From Myroides odoratus (GTDB lineage Bacteria; Bacteroidota; Bacteroidia; Flavobacteriales; Flavobacteriaceae): a DNA stretch of 64,000 bases. The translations under genes were made by a program, and so were the position numbers. Positions 26,020-34,582 of this stretch are shown here, piece by piece. Within the stretch, counting starts at the first letter, position 1. Each line of letters begins with the position of its first letter. Where the stretch lies: the NCBI RefSeq assembly GCF_001549985.1, contig NZ_LROZ01000004.1:62001-126000 (forward strand), in the 5' to 3' direction. Below the pieces are notes generated by a model. The model did not search any database. It was not told the DNA's origin and worked only from the letters and a program-made list of their open reading frames with translations.

Positions 26020-27420
26020 TTATTTAGTAGGAAGTGTTCGTGTTAACCAGCCTCTTCGATTGGCTGTAGCAATTGCATAAGGCGTAATCCAGAAGAGAGT
26101 AAAGGTGTAAAAAATACTATACGTATAAGCCCAAAATGAATCTTTCAGGTTGTATTTCTTCGCGTAAAACAGAACTTGAATAGACGAGAAGATTAATATA
26201 CCAGCCAAAGCACTACTGATAAACATAATCGGATAGCTAAGGATTAGATATAACATCAAGAGCATCATAGGATAAGCTAAAATAACTTTTAACCATTGAT
26301 TCAAGAGTAAAATACGAGGTCCAATTGTAGGTCCTGTTCTAAATTTACGGAAGGCAAATTTACTCATCATGATATTTTCTCTCACATTACTGCGTTCCCA
26401 ACGGATAAACATCTTGTATAAACCTTTGAAATTTTCTGGCGTGTTGGTTAGTACATAAGCATTTTTCTGAAACAATACATGGTATCCTTGTTTTAAGATC
26501 ATATTCGTCATCGCGCGATCTTCTCCAATATCAGAAGGCGTTCCCATAAACGTTTGGTTAATCCATTGTTCTAAACAATTCATTACAGCTTCTCTGCGGT
26601 AAGCGGCAAGCGCTCCTGGTGTACACAATACACTGTTTAATGCACTTTGTGCTGATCGAATAAATTCAAAACTAAAGACAAAACTTACATTCAGCATTTT
26701 TGGAATAATTCCGTCTTCAGTGTTTAATACCAATACGTTACCACCAACGGCTCCACATAATTCATTATGAGCAAATGGACTTACTAATTGTCTCAAGGTA
26801 TCTTTTCGTACAATCGAATCACTATCTACGGTTACAAATACTTCTCCTTGACCTAATTTAAATCCACGGTATAGGGCGTGTCTTTTCCCCATATTACGAG
26901 GTTGTTGATAAATTTCAACACGAGATCCCAATACTGCTTTCGCTTTTTGCATCCAAATCCAAGTGTCGTCTTTACTACCATCATCAAAAGAAATAAGCTC
27001 TAATTTTTCTGCAGGATATTCACTTTGCGCCAAACTTAATAAGGTATCGTACACTAAACGCCCTTCATTATAGGCGGGAACAATAACAGTACAAGTTGGT
27101 AGTTCACTATCCCCAACTGGAGCAACGGGTTTATATCTAAAGTATTGATAAAAAATATAGCATAAGAAGAGTACCTGTACAGCTAAAAGGGCCATACTAA
27201 GTCCAAAGAATAATTGTCCTCCCCAACCTTCTAGTCGTTTCAATTGCATACGCTCAAAGTAGGGGTGGAAGTGATAAAGTATAACCACACTACTAAATAA
27301 TAGGACAAAAGTTAGCGCTAACACCAAATAATCCGTTAGACTAAAGCGTTGCTGTTTATTCGAGTTTTGCGAAGTATCGAGAGATGAATACGCAAGCTGG
27401 GGGACTTTGTTTGTTTTCAT
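26020..27420 (-). CDS. Family 2 membrane glycosyltransferase
   Basis: The 466-residue protein has two N-terminal membrane helices (about 30-50 and 68-95), a GT2 catalytic domain with VPAYNEG, the DDG of SFDDGSKDD, the metal-binding DSDS and the acceptor region EDRAMTN plus RW, and three or more C-terminal helices. This is the layout of processive synthases such as hyaluronan or poly-N-acetylglucosamine synthases. ATG at 27420 is chosen over an upstream TTG. Substrate and product are unknown. No partner genes of a polysaccharide operon surround it. Confidence 0.88.
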   Translation of the reverse strand: MKTNKVPQLAYSSLDTSQNSNKQQRFSLTDYLVLALTFVLLFSSVVILYHFHPYFERMQLKRLEGWGGQLFFGLSMALLAVQVLFLCYIFYQYFRYKPVAPVGDSELPTCTVIVPAYNEGRLVYDTLLSLAQSEYPAEKLELISFDDGSKDDTWIWMQKAKAVLGSRVEIYQQPRNMGKRHALYRGFKLGQGEVFVTVDSDSIVRKDTLRQLVSPFAHNELCGAVGGNVLVLNTEDGIIPKMLNVSFVFSFEFIRSAQSALNSVLCTPGALAAYRREAVMNCLEQWINQTFMGTPSDIGEDRAMTNMILKQGYHVLFQKNAYVLTNTPENFKGLYKMFIRWERSNVRENIMMSKFAFRKFRTGPTIGPRILLLNQWLKVILAYPMMLLMLYLILSYPIMFISSALAGILIFSSIQVLFYAKKYNLKDSFWAYTYSIFYTFTLFWITPYAIATANRRGWLTRTLPTK

Positions 27421-27865
27421 ATGTGTTTGAATTAGTGGAATAGATTGTGTCTTGATTCTGCTCCTGAATGGAGTGAAAAACAAGAAACCTGAGGAGATCT
27501 TAATCTCATGTAACTAGTAATGCAAGATGTGTGCCATTCGATTTTACTGGGGTTTTGCAGTGTTTTTGGCTTCCTCACTTCCCCATATTGTTGAATTGGA
27601 CAACACATTGTTTAGATACATTCCAAAGAAATGAAACATCAGATAGTAGGGAAAATGCTCTTGTACTGCTAGTAAAGAAGGAATACAAAATGCACAAATA
27701 GTGAATACCAGACGGAGCTCAGCAGAAGAAAAATAGAAATTCGAGCCTATTATTGGTTCTTTTTTTCAGGTAGCGTTTTGTATTTTGCTGCTTGGGATTG
27801 AAATTTTACAATTCAAACGTTTAAAAATCTGTTATCTTTGAGAGATAATTTTTATATTAAATAGG
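27421..27865. promoter_or_regulatory. Divergent intergenic region with galE promoter
   Basis: No gene is seen in 445 bp. A -7 box TATCTTTG lies at 27833-27840, 25 bp before the galE start. The rest is AT-rich without clear repeats. Confidence 0.55.
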
Positions 27866-28882
27866 ATGAAAATACTAGTAACAGGTGGACTAGGATTTAT
27901 AGGGTCTCATACAGTGGTTGCTTTGCAGCAAAAAGGCTATGAGGTAGTGATTATTGACGATTTATCCAATGCAGTTGTAGATGTGGTAGAGGGAATTAAA
28001 AATATTACGGGGCACGCACCTCTATTTGAAAAAATAGATTTACGTGATAAATCAAGCGTTTTTCAGTTTTTTGAAACGCATCAAGATATTGGGGGAGTCA
28101 TTCACTTTGCCGCTTCAAAAGCAGTAGGAGAGAGTATGACAGAACCTTTAGCCTATTACGAAAATAATTTCTTCTCTTTAATTAATGTGCTTTCAGCGAT
28201 GAAGCATAACGGATTGGATAAAATCATTTTCAGCTCTTCTTGTACCGTGTATGGACAAGGTGAAGTGATGCCAATTACAGAAGAAGAGTCGATTAAAACT
28301 GCACTTTCTCCTTATGGAAATACCAAACAAGTAGGGGAGGAGATTATCGTGGATTTAGCCAAAGTATACCCGTTGCAAGCGGTTTTATTGCGTTATTTTA
28401 ATCCTATTGGAGCACATGAATCGGGATTCATTGGTGAATCTCCAGTAGGTGTACCTTATAATCTGATTCCTTATATCACACAGACTGCAGTGGGAATTCG
28501 TCCTTATTTATCTATTTATGGAGACGATTACGATACTGCTGATGGAACCTGTGTACGAGATTATATTCATGTGGTTGATTTGGCAGATGCACATGTACGT
28601 GCCATGGAATATTTGTTGAAAAAAGAAAATAAGGAACAAGTAGAAGCTTTTAATGTAGGGAATGGTCAAGGATATTCTGTATTGGAACTTGTACATTCAT
28701 TTGAACGAGTGAGTGGAATCAACATTAACTACAAGATAGTAGAACGCCGCCCTGGCGATATAGATAAAGCATGGGCAAATACAGATAAAATCGAACGCGT
28801 TTTAGGTTGGAAACCCACAAAGAACCTAGATGATATGTTAGCTAGTGCTTGGAATTGGGAAAGAAAATTGAGAAACTACTAA
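27866..28882 (+). CDS. galE: UDP-glucose 4-epimerase
   Basis: The 338-residue extended SDR enzyme interconverts UDP-glucose and UDP-galactose (or their N-acetyl forms). The NAD-binding GGLGFIGSH is at 7-15, the catalytic region SSSCTVYG near 123-130 and the YxxxK motif (YGNTK) near 150. RPGD in the C-terminal substrate domain is also present. Length matches GalE. It supplies sugar nucleotides for envelope polysaccharides. DUF4199 follows 21 bp later and may be co-transcribed. Confidence 0.95.
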   Translation: MKILVTGGLGFIGSHTVVALQQKGYEVVIIDDLSNAVVDVVEGIKNITGHAPLFEKIDLRDKSSVFQFFETHQDIGGVIHFAASKAVGESMTEPLAYYENNFFSLINVLSAMKHNGLDKIIFSSSCTVYGQGEVMPITEEESIKTALSPYGNTKQVGEEIIVDLAKVYPLQAVLLRYFNPIGAHESGFIGESPVGVPYNLIPYITQTAVGIRPYLSIYGDDYDTADGTCVRDYIHVVDLADAHVRAMEYLLKKENKEQVEAFNVGNGQGYSVLELVHSFERVSGININYKIVERRPGDIDKAWANTDKIERVLGWKPTKNLDDMLASAWNWERKLRNY

Positions 28883-28903
28883 ACAAAAAATAAAAATAGA
28901 CCA

Positions 28904-29398
28904 ATGAAAAATATTAGTATCGAAGTAAAATGGGGCGTTATTTTTTCTGTTGTAGGATTGCTGTGGATGGTGCTCGAAAAAGTAACGGGACTACATGATC
29001 AATATATTGATTATCATTTATACTTAACAAATTTATTCGCTATTCCTGCTATCGTAATTATGGTCCTTGCTTTAAAGGATAAGAAAAAGAACTTCTATGA
29101 CGGAGATATGAATTATGGAGAAGGAATGTTATCCGGTATAGTACTTTCTTTGATTATTGCGATACTAAGTCCTTTAACACAGTGGATTACGAGCTATGTA
29201 ATTACACCTGAATTCTTTCCTGTCGTAATTAAGCGATCAGTTGAATTAGGATATTACGCCAATGAAGCTGATGCAGCTAGTTATTTTAATTATGGAAATT
29301 ACGCCAGACAAGGGTTCCTGATGGCTTTGATGATGGGCGTGGTTACCACTGCTATTGTTATGATCTTTATTAAATCAAAAAACACTAAAAGCGAATAG
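28904..29398 (+). CDS. DUF4199 membrane protein
   Basis: The 164-residue protein has four membrane segments (about 8-26, 38-56, 72-92 and 132-155) and the GDMNYGEGMLSG region typical of DUF4199, a family widespread in Bacteroidetes. Function is unknown. It follows galE by 21 bp without terminator and probably shares its transcript. Confidence 0.85.
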   Translation: MKNISIEVKWGVIFSVVGLLWMVLEKVTGLHDQYIDYHLYLTNLFAIPAIVIMVLALKDKKKNFYDGDMNYGEGMLSGIVLSLIIAILSPLTQWITSYVITPEFFPVVIKRSVELGYYANEADAASYFNYGNYARQGFLMALMMGVVTTAIVMIFIKSKNTKSE

Positions 29399-29466
29399 AA
29401 AGTGGAAACGAACTAAAAATTAAACTTTAGTTTTTTTAAGAAAAAGAGCGTTCTAGTTTTAAATAA

Positions 29467-29497
29467 TTGTTAAATTTATTTTTTTCTAATAAGTTTG
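29467..29497 (+). promoter_or_regulatory. Candidate Bacteroidetes promoter
   Basis: TTG at 29467-29469 and TAAGTTTG at 29490-29497 are separated by 20 bp, fitting the -33/-7 pattern. A small stem (TTCCTG with CAGGAA) follows at about 29508-29523. Confidence 0.5.
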
Positions 29498-29591
29498 CAG
29501 CCGATTTCCTGAAACCAGGAAGAAAAGGGATTTACTGTTTTGAATTGAGAAAGTAAAGGTCCAATACTTGATTATCGATTTGCATTACTTT

Positions 29592-31154
29592 ATGATTTTA
29601 ACGAAAAAAAGAAAAGAACAGTATCTTTTCATCGGTTTGTTTTTATTGGTTTTCTTACCTAATATTCTGTACTTTATACGGTATACTATGTTGGAGTTTC
29701 GACTCTTTTTAAACAATGTAGTACTTTTAGGTATCATTCTTGCTTGTTGGAAGATCGCACATATAGGAAAGTATTTGGGAGCCTTGTTGTTGATGGTATT
29801 TGTTGCAAATAACGGTTTGACAATTATGAGCTTTCTACTGTACAAAGAATCCTTTAATGTAGCGTTGGCCTATAATTTTTTAACAACGAATAAGTCAGAG
29901 GCATTAGAAGCATTATTGACATTTAAAGTAACAATTGTATTGCTATTCTTGTATTATGCTGCTTTGTTGTTCGGAATGTATCGATTGGTTCAGCATAAAC
30001 TGAAAGCGAGATATGTACTTCTTCTAACTGTGGTTTTGTTGATATACCCTATCGGATTTAAATCGTATAGTTTTTATCAAAAAGATAAAATTTTGACTGG
30101 TGAATCGATGGGATGGATGGCGAAATACAATATGTTGACCAATACTCCCCTATATAATATGGCTTCTTTTTATGAAGCCAATCGTTTTATTAAAGAGTTG
30201 GCAGAGATCAAAAAACAGCACATGGTGTATCCGGATTTTTCAGTTGAAGATACAGATTTGGAAACCATTGTCGTCGTGCTAGGAGAGTCAGCGCGTAAAG
30301 ACGCATTGCAGATTTATGGTTCCTCCCTTGAAACAACACCTTTACTGAACAAGCGATTGTCTAATATATTGATTTACGATTACGCCGTTGCTCCAAGTTC
30401 ATTTACAAATACAGCCTTAACCTTCATGTTGTCCAAAGGAGTGCCAGTGGACAAGAAAGATTTTAAATTGGAGGCGTTGAATGACAATATTATCGGACTA
30501 GCAAATAGTACGCAACAATGGGAAACCTATTGGTTGTCAAATCAAGATGAAATAGGAATCTATGAAAATCTGTACAGTATTATAACGAAAGATGCAAAGC
30601 ATAAGCAACATATAAAAGAGAAATCGCATGATGAGGTTGTACTTCCAATGTTAGAGCAAGCACTACAGGATTCGAGTAAGAAGCGTTTGGTGTTTATTCA
30701 TCTAAAAGGAAGTCATATGAAAGTAAGCGAACGTTACCCTGAAGCCTTTAAGCGTTTTCATAGCGATGATCGTCCACTCATTAATGCCTATTACAATAGT
30801 ATACTTTATACCGACTATGTGTTAGATGAAATCATTAAAAAGGTGGATCACCAAAAAAGCATCGTATTATATGTTTCAGATCACGGACAAACCCAACGCA
30901 AGGATAAGTTTGTTCACGGTTTTACACAAAAGGGGTTAGAGGTGCCTTTTGTTATTTGGCATAGCGATTCAGTGGCGGAAGGCTATAAAATAGTAGGCAG
31001 GAATCAGACTCCAATCTCAACGACCAATATCTATTCGATTGTCAGTGATTTAATGGGAGTGAAAGGATTGGAATGCAAAGACCCTAATACAGCCTTAAAA
31101 GTTCTTTCCCCTAGTTTTAATGTCGTTCGTTATGAAGACGTAGAAAGTGATTAA
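29592..31154 (+). CDS. Phosphoethanolamine transferase-like protein (EptA/sulfatase fold)
   Basis: The 520-residue protein has five N-terminal membrane helices (to about 175) and a periplasmic alkaline-phosphatase-like domain. VVLGESARKDALQIYG is the opening metal-binding segment, SFTNTALTFML holds the likely Thr nucleophile, and SDHGQTQRKDKFVHG carries the conserved metal ligands. It probably moves phosphoethanolamine from phosphatidylethanolamine to lipid A or a glycan on the outer face of the inner membrane. ATG at 29592 is chosen over a TTG at 29568. Such enzymes can lower sensitivity to cationic peptides, but the acceptor cannot be told. Confidence 0.88.
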   Translation: MILTKKRKEQYLFIGLFLLVFLPNILYFIRYTMLEFRLFLNNVVLLGIILACWKIAHIGKYLGALLLMVFVANNGLTIMSFLLYKESFNVALAYNFLTTNKSEALEALLTFKVTIVLLFLYYAALLFGMYRLVQHKLKARYVLLLTVVLLIYPIGFKSYSFYQKDKILTGESMGWMAKYNMLTNTPLYNMASFYEANRFIKELAEIKKQHMVYPDFSVEDTDLETIVVVLGESARKDALQIYGSSLETTPLLNKRLSNILIYDYAVAPSSFTNTALTFMLSKGVPVDKKDFKLEALNDNIIGLANSTQQWETYWLSNQDEIGIYENLYSIITKDAKHKQHIKEKSHDEVVLPMLEQALQDSSKKRLVFIHLKGSHMKVSERYPEAFKRFHSDDRPLINAYYNSILYTDYVLDEIIKKVDHQKSIVLYVSDHGQTQRKDKFVHGFTQKGLEVPFVIWHSDSVAEGYKIVGRNQTPISTTNIYSIVSDLMGVKGLECKDPNTALKVLSPSFNVVRYEDVESD

Positions 31155-31252
31155 TAATCTATTTAATTAAGGAAATTTAATATGAATACTAATTGTGTTT
31201 TTATTTTAAAGGCTATTTTTTGATTTTTTTTTCACAAAAGCTAATAAAGTTG

Positions 31253-31260
31253 TATCTTTA
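31253..31260 (+). promoter_or_regulatory. Candidate -7 box
   Basis: TATCTTTA, one base from TAnnTTTG, lies 17 bp before the next start codon. Confidence 0.4.
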
Positions 31261-31277
31261 AAAGAAAAGATAAACAT

Positions 31278-31919
31278 ATGAGTAGTATTATTTTAAATCG
31301 CATTAAGCAAAATGTAAAGCATTGGTATCTTCCTGTAATTTTAGGAGTAGTATTCATTATTGCTGGAATCTTCATCATGATGACGCCTGTTGCATCTTAT
31401 TTATCACTAGCCCTATTGTTTAGTTGGCTGTTTTTCTTTTCAGGAATTGCAGAAATAGTGTTTGCACTGAGCAATAGAAAACAATTGGATGGCTGGGGAT
31501 GGATTCTATTCTCCGGAATTGTAGATGTCGTATTAGGTTTGATTTTATTGAGCCAACCTGCAATTACATTACAAGTATTGCCAATTTACGTTGGATGTGT
31601 TTTATTATTCCGTTCGGTGCGTAGTTTGAGTATGGCTGTAGAACTAAATGGCTATGGAGTAAAGGGGATTTCCTCTATGGTACTCTTTGGAATTTTAGGT
31701 CTGCTATTTGCAATTTTCATGATGACAAATTTGGAAGCAGGTGCTTTTACCATTGTATATTGGACCGCTTTTTCTATTATGACGCTAGGTTTATTTAGTA
31801 TCCTGTATGGAATGAAGTTGAAAAAACTTAAGAATAGAGGAGGTAAAATTAGTGAGGAATTAAAGAAGAAATGGGAAGCTGTTCAAGAAGAAATTCGAAA
31901 AGAAATAGACAAAGAATAA
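31278..31919 (+). CDS. HdeD/DUF308 membrane protein
   Basis: The 213-residue protein has six membrane helices in a two-fold internal repeat, as in the HdeD (DUF308) family, and a charged, lysine/glutamate-rich tail (185-213). HdeD of enteric bacteria is linked to acid stress, but that function cannot be transferred with confidence. It is monocistronic with its own -7-like box and a terminator after it. Confidence 0.85.
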   Translation: MSSIILNRIKQNVKHWYLPVILGVVFIIAGIFIMMTPVASYLSLALLFSWLFFFSGIAEIVFALSNRKQLDGWGWILFSGIVDVVLGLILLSQPAITLQVLPIYVGCVLLFRSVRSLSMAVELNGYGVKGISSMVLFGILGLLFAIFMMTNLEAGAFTIVYWTAFSIMTLGLFSILYGMKLKKLKNRGGKISEELKKKWEAVQEEIRKEIDKE

Positions 31920-31936
31920 CAGGTTAGAAAATAACA

Positions 31937-31969
31937 AAAGAGGATCTACTATCAATAGATCCTCTTTTT
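31937..31969. terminator. Bidirectional terminator
   Basis: AAGAGGATCTA pairs with TAGATCCTCTT around a 7-nt loop, followed by TTTTATTTT. It lies between convergent genes and overlaps the TetR stop by two bases. Confidence 0.9.
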
Positions 31970-32669
31970 ATTTTACTTTGTCGTAAGCATCAAAAATTAA
32001 TTCTTGAATAATGTCTGAGATACGTTGCTTGCCTTCATCGGTATTGATATCAATTCCACAGAATTTACTTCCGTTATTTTTTGCGTGTAAAGTCAAATAG
32101 TAAATACCACTGATAACTATAGCAAAACGCGCGCGAACATCTACATCAGAATGCTCAAAATAGGGGATTGTTTTTGAAAATAATTCCTCGCCAATCTCTT
32201 CTCTTTTGTCTGCAATTTTGCGTAAAATTTCGTTGCTTTCTCCTACTTCCCAATGAATAATACGCTGAAGCGCTCGGTTAGTCAATAAGGTTTCAAATTG
32301 ATTTTGAAGAAGCTGATTGATATGATCTTGCGTCAATTTCTCTGGATCTTGCAAGAGGTCATCAATACCAGATTTCGCCGTACTTTTAAAGAAGTCTTTT
32401 TGATTGATGTATTCTTCTACTAAATTATCAATCCCTCCAAAATAGGTCCATACTAATTTTTTATCCACACCAGCAGCTTTAGCAATATTGGGTGCCGTAA
32501 GTCCTGTGTAACCCTTTTTTTGTAATACTTTACCTACTGCCGCAATCATTTTGTTCATGGTGCGCGCTTTATCGCGTATAGGCCCAGAAGACACTTTTCT
32601 GACTTTAACTTGCTCAGCGGCTTGATCAGTGTCTTGTATTGTTGTTGTTTTGTTCTTCTTCATGTCCAA
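31968..32669 (-). CDS. TetR-family transcriptional regulator
   Basis: The 233-residue protein has a charged N-terminal extension (1-30), a TetR HTH (about 38-85, YTGLTAPNIAKAAGVDKKLVWTYFG cut here to its core NIAKAAGVDKKLVWTYFG) and a helical ligand/dimer domain. The effector and targets are unknown. It is convergent with the HdeD-like gene and has no partner in the same direction. Confidence 0.9.
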   Translation of the reverse strand: MDMKKNKTTTIQDTDQAAEQVKVRKVSSGPIRDKARTMNKMIAAVGKVLQKKGYTGLTAPNIAKAAGVDKKLVWTYFGGIDNLVEEYINQKDFFKSTAKSGIDDLLQDPEKLTQDHINQLLQNQFETLLTNRALQRIIHWEVGESNEILRKIADKREEIGEELFSKTIPYFEHSDVDVRARFAIVISGIYYLTLHAKNNGSKFCGIDINTDEGKQRISDIIQELIFDAYDKVK

Positions 32670-32978
32670 TAAATTAAGGGGAGAATCAACAGCGGTTAAT
32701 TCTTGAATGCTATAATCGTTTTTGAAGTTTATTTATGGTTTTGTTTGTCAAATGTAAAAAAAATAATTCAAATGCATTTTTACGTTCTTTTTTGTAGTAA
32801 AATTTACGATACAGTAAAAATAGTTGTTCATATGGTCGATGCTTTTGTTTTTTTTCATTCAAAAATTCACTCCCTTTACTACTTTCATAGGCCTTACGAT
32901 TAAAATGTTAAATTACAGATAAAAAATGAATTTTAGTATACTATTTGATTCTAAATAAAAGAATCAAATAAAAATAAA
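32670..32978. promoter_or_regulatory. AT-rich gap with hairpin before the next gene
   Basis: These 309 bp carry no supported gene. TATTTGATTC (32942-32951) and its perfect complement GAATCAAATA (32961-32970) form a hairpin that ends 8 bp before the next start codon and could cover its ribosome site. Almost the same arm sequence occurs in the palindrome at 19850. Confidence 0.5.
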
Positions 32979-33365
32979 ATGAAAGTTAGAATAGGTCGCG
33001 CAGTACTAGGACTAAGTATCGTATTGCTGGTTATATTGGCGACAAAATCCATGAAAAGAGAGGTGACTAAAGCAGATTTTTTTATCGGTAAGTATTGTGG
33101 AGTTGTTCTGTTTGAACAGGTTGATACCTTAATTCAGTGCCCTGAAGGTTGGGTGAAAGTGGTCAAGATTGGAAACAAAGCAAGTTTTTTCTTTAGCCAT
33201 GATATTCCAACATTAGCTGAAATAACGATGAAGCAAATAGACGGAACAGCAATGATTACGATCGATGCAGAAGAAACAAACTACATCCGATTGGATCGCC
33301 ATAAGTTGGAGATATTGTTTGTTAGTGAGGGGAAAAACTATACAGTATATGCGATGCGAGAGTAA
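32979..33365 (+). CDS. Small protein of unknown function with N-terminal anchor
   Basis: The 128-residue protein starts with a hydrophobic helix (about 9-22) that may be an uncleaved signal anchor, followed by a mostly beta domain with two cysteines (in KYCGVV and IQCPEG) that could form a disulfide. No family is recognised. It stands alone, with a hairpin directly before its start and a weak AAAGAG/CTCTTT hairpin after its stop. Confidence 0.6.
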   Translation: MKVRIGRAVLGLSIVLLVILATKSMKREVTKADFFIGKYCGVVLFEQVDTLIQCPEGWVKVVKIGNKASFFFSHDIPTLAEITMKQIDGTAMITIDAEETNYIRLDRHKLEILFVSEGKNYTVYAMRE

Positions 33366-33401
33366 AAGAGTGGGGACTAGCTCTTTTCTTCATTCAATTG
33401 C

Positions 33402-33890
33402 TTAGGCAATAAAAGTCTGATTGTTAATGGAAATGGCCTTTACTTTTGGGGTCAAGTCTAATACGTTGCGCTGTCTAATTTTAGGTACAGGCGTAATGAG
33501 CTGTTGGTGGCGACCTTCAATGAGTTGCTTATGTGTTATTTTTTTGAGCATTTGTACCTCTTGATTCTCCTTTTTTAATTCAATCAATAAGTATTTCACC
33601 GTAGGTAGATCACTATTGTTTAATGTTTTGTTTCCCTTTAAAAAGCCTTGACCTTGAAAAAAGATATCAGATATAGAGCCATCAGAGGCATCTAAGTGAT
33701 GTTCATTTTTCTTGAGTAATTTAGAAAGTTGATTGCTGTACAAGGAGCTTAAATGGGTAGCCTCATCTCGGGTAAGAAATAAAGGAATTAGTTCTAAATT
33801 GTCGCCAATAATCGCGTACACTTGTAGCACAATTGGCTCATTGTAATCCAGAAATAGTTGGATTTGGGTGGTTAATTCAGTTGTTTTCAT
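33402..33890 (-). CDS. Protein of unknown function
   Basis: The 162-residue protein is soluble and charged, without signal peptide or membrane helix. A segment near 20-60 (VLQVYAIIGDNLELIPLFLTRDEA) alternates hydrophobic strands and helices; only this hint of an alpha/beta domain is visible. No family signature is recognised. The gene is single, and a long AT-rich gap lies upstream. Confidence 0.6.
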   Translation of the reverse strand: MKTTELTTQIQLFLDYNEPIVLQVYAIIGDNLELIPLFLTRDEATHLSSLYSNQLSKLLKKNEHHLDASDGSISDIFFQGQGFLKGNKTLNNSDLPTVKYLLIELKKENQEVQMLKKITHKQLIEGRHQQLITPVPKIRQRNVLDLTPKVKAISINNQTFIA

Positions 33891-34582
33891 TGCAGATTTT
33901 TTTTGGTTTTGTACTTAAATATACGCTTTTTTTTAATGCTTTCCTGAGAATTTGAAACGGAAGCTTGGGGTGAATAAGAGTGCATAGGAGGCGAAAAACA
34001 CGGGAATGCCTTGTTTTGTCTTTGTTTGTTATATAATATAAATAGGAAGAGAGACTCTTATTTTTTTACTCCTTCTCATTAAAATATCTATTTTTTTAAA
34101 TAAAAAACACTGATTTTTAGTTTAGTGATGCTAATTTTTTTTGAATTGAATGCTGGTGTAACTTGTTGTTTTATATTGTTTTAAGTTTGTTGCTATTTGT
34201 TGTTTTACGCAATTCGTAAATTGCTTTTCTTTAATTTGTTGAATGTTAGTTAAATATTTGTAAAAGAAATGTAAAAGAGTATTTTATTTATATAAAATAC
34301 GTGACATAATACTGAATTGAAAAACACTAAATTTAGATAGGCAATAAATCTGCATTGAAATAAATTCAGGTCCCCATTTTGATTGTTGTATTATTATATT
34401 TGTGTTTGATAGTAAGCCTATGTTTATTACATAGGCTTTTTTTGAGTTGCTTCAATTTAACCCGTCCCTTAAGGAAAGTTAAATCTACCTGATTGCCAAT
34501 AGAAATAACCCCTAACATCAACTAATATTTATAATATATAAGCAATACCCTCTGTTGGGTATGCTTGAAAATAGCAATTTTA
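33891..34582. other. Long AT-rich intergenic region with several hairpins
   Basis: No gene is supported in 692 bp. Visible structures are GCAATT-CGTA-AATTGC followed by TTTT (34209-34228), GTATTTTA/TAAAATAC (34279-34300), an orphan terminator (34413-34443) and a leader hairpin ATACCC/GGGTAT (34545-34562) 20 bp before the next start codon. Confidence 0.6.
34395..34443 (+). terminator. Orphan intrinsic terminator behind a -7-like box
   Basis: TATATTTG (34395-34402) is followed 11 bp later by AGCCTATG/CATAGGCT and seven Ts. No gene on this strand ends nearby. It may be a leader attenuator of the downstream regulator or the end of a very short RNA. The best -33 candidate has a 13-bp spacer, which is short. 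Confidence 0.55.

Noticed and set aside
32703..32903. 66-codon plus-strand frame
   Set aside because: Phenylalanine-rich product of AT-rich DNA in the TetR upstream region; no ribosome site or family.
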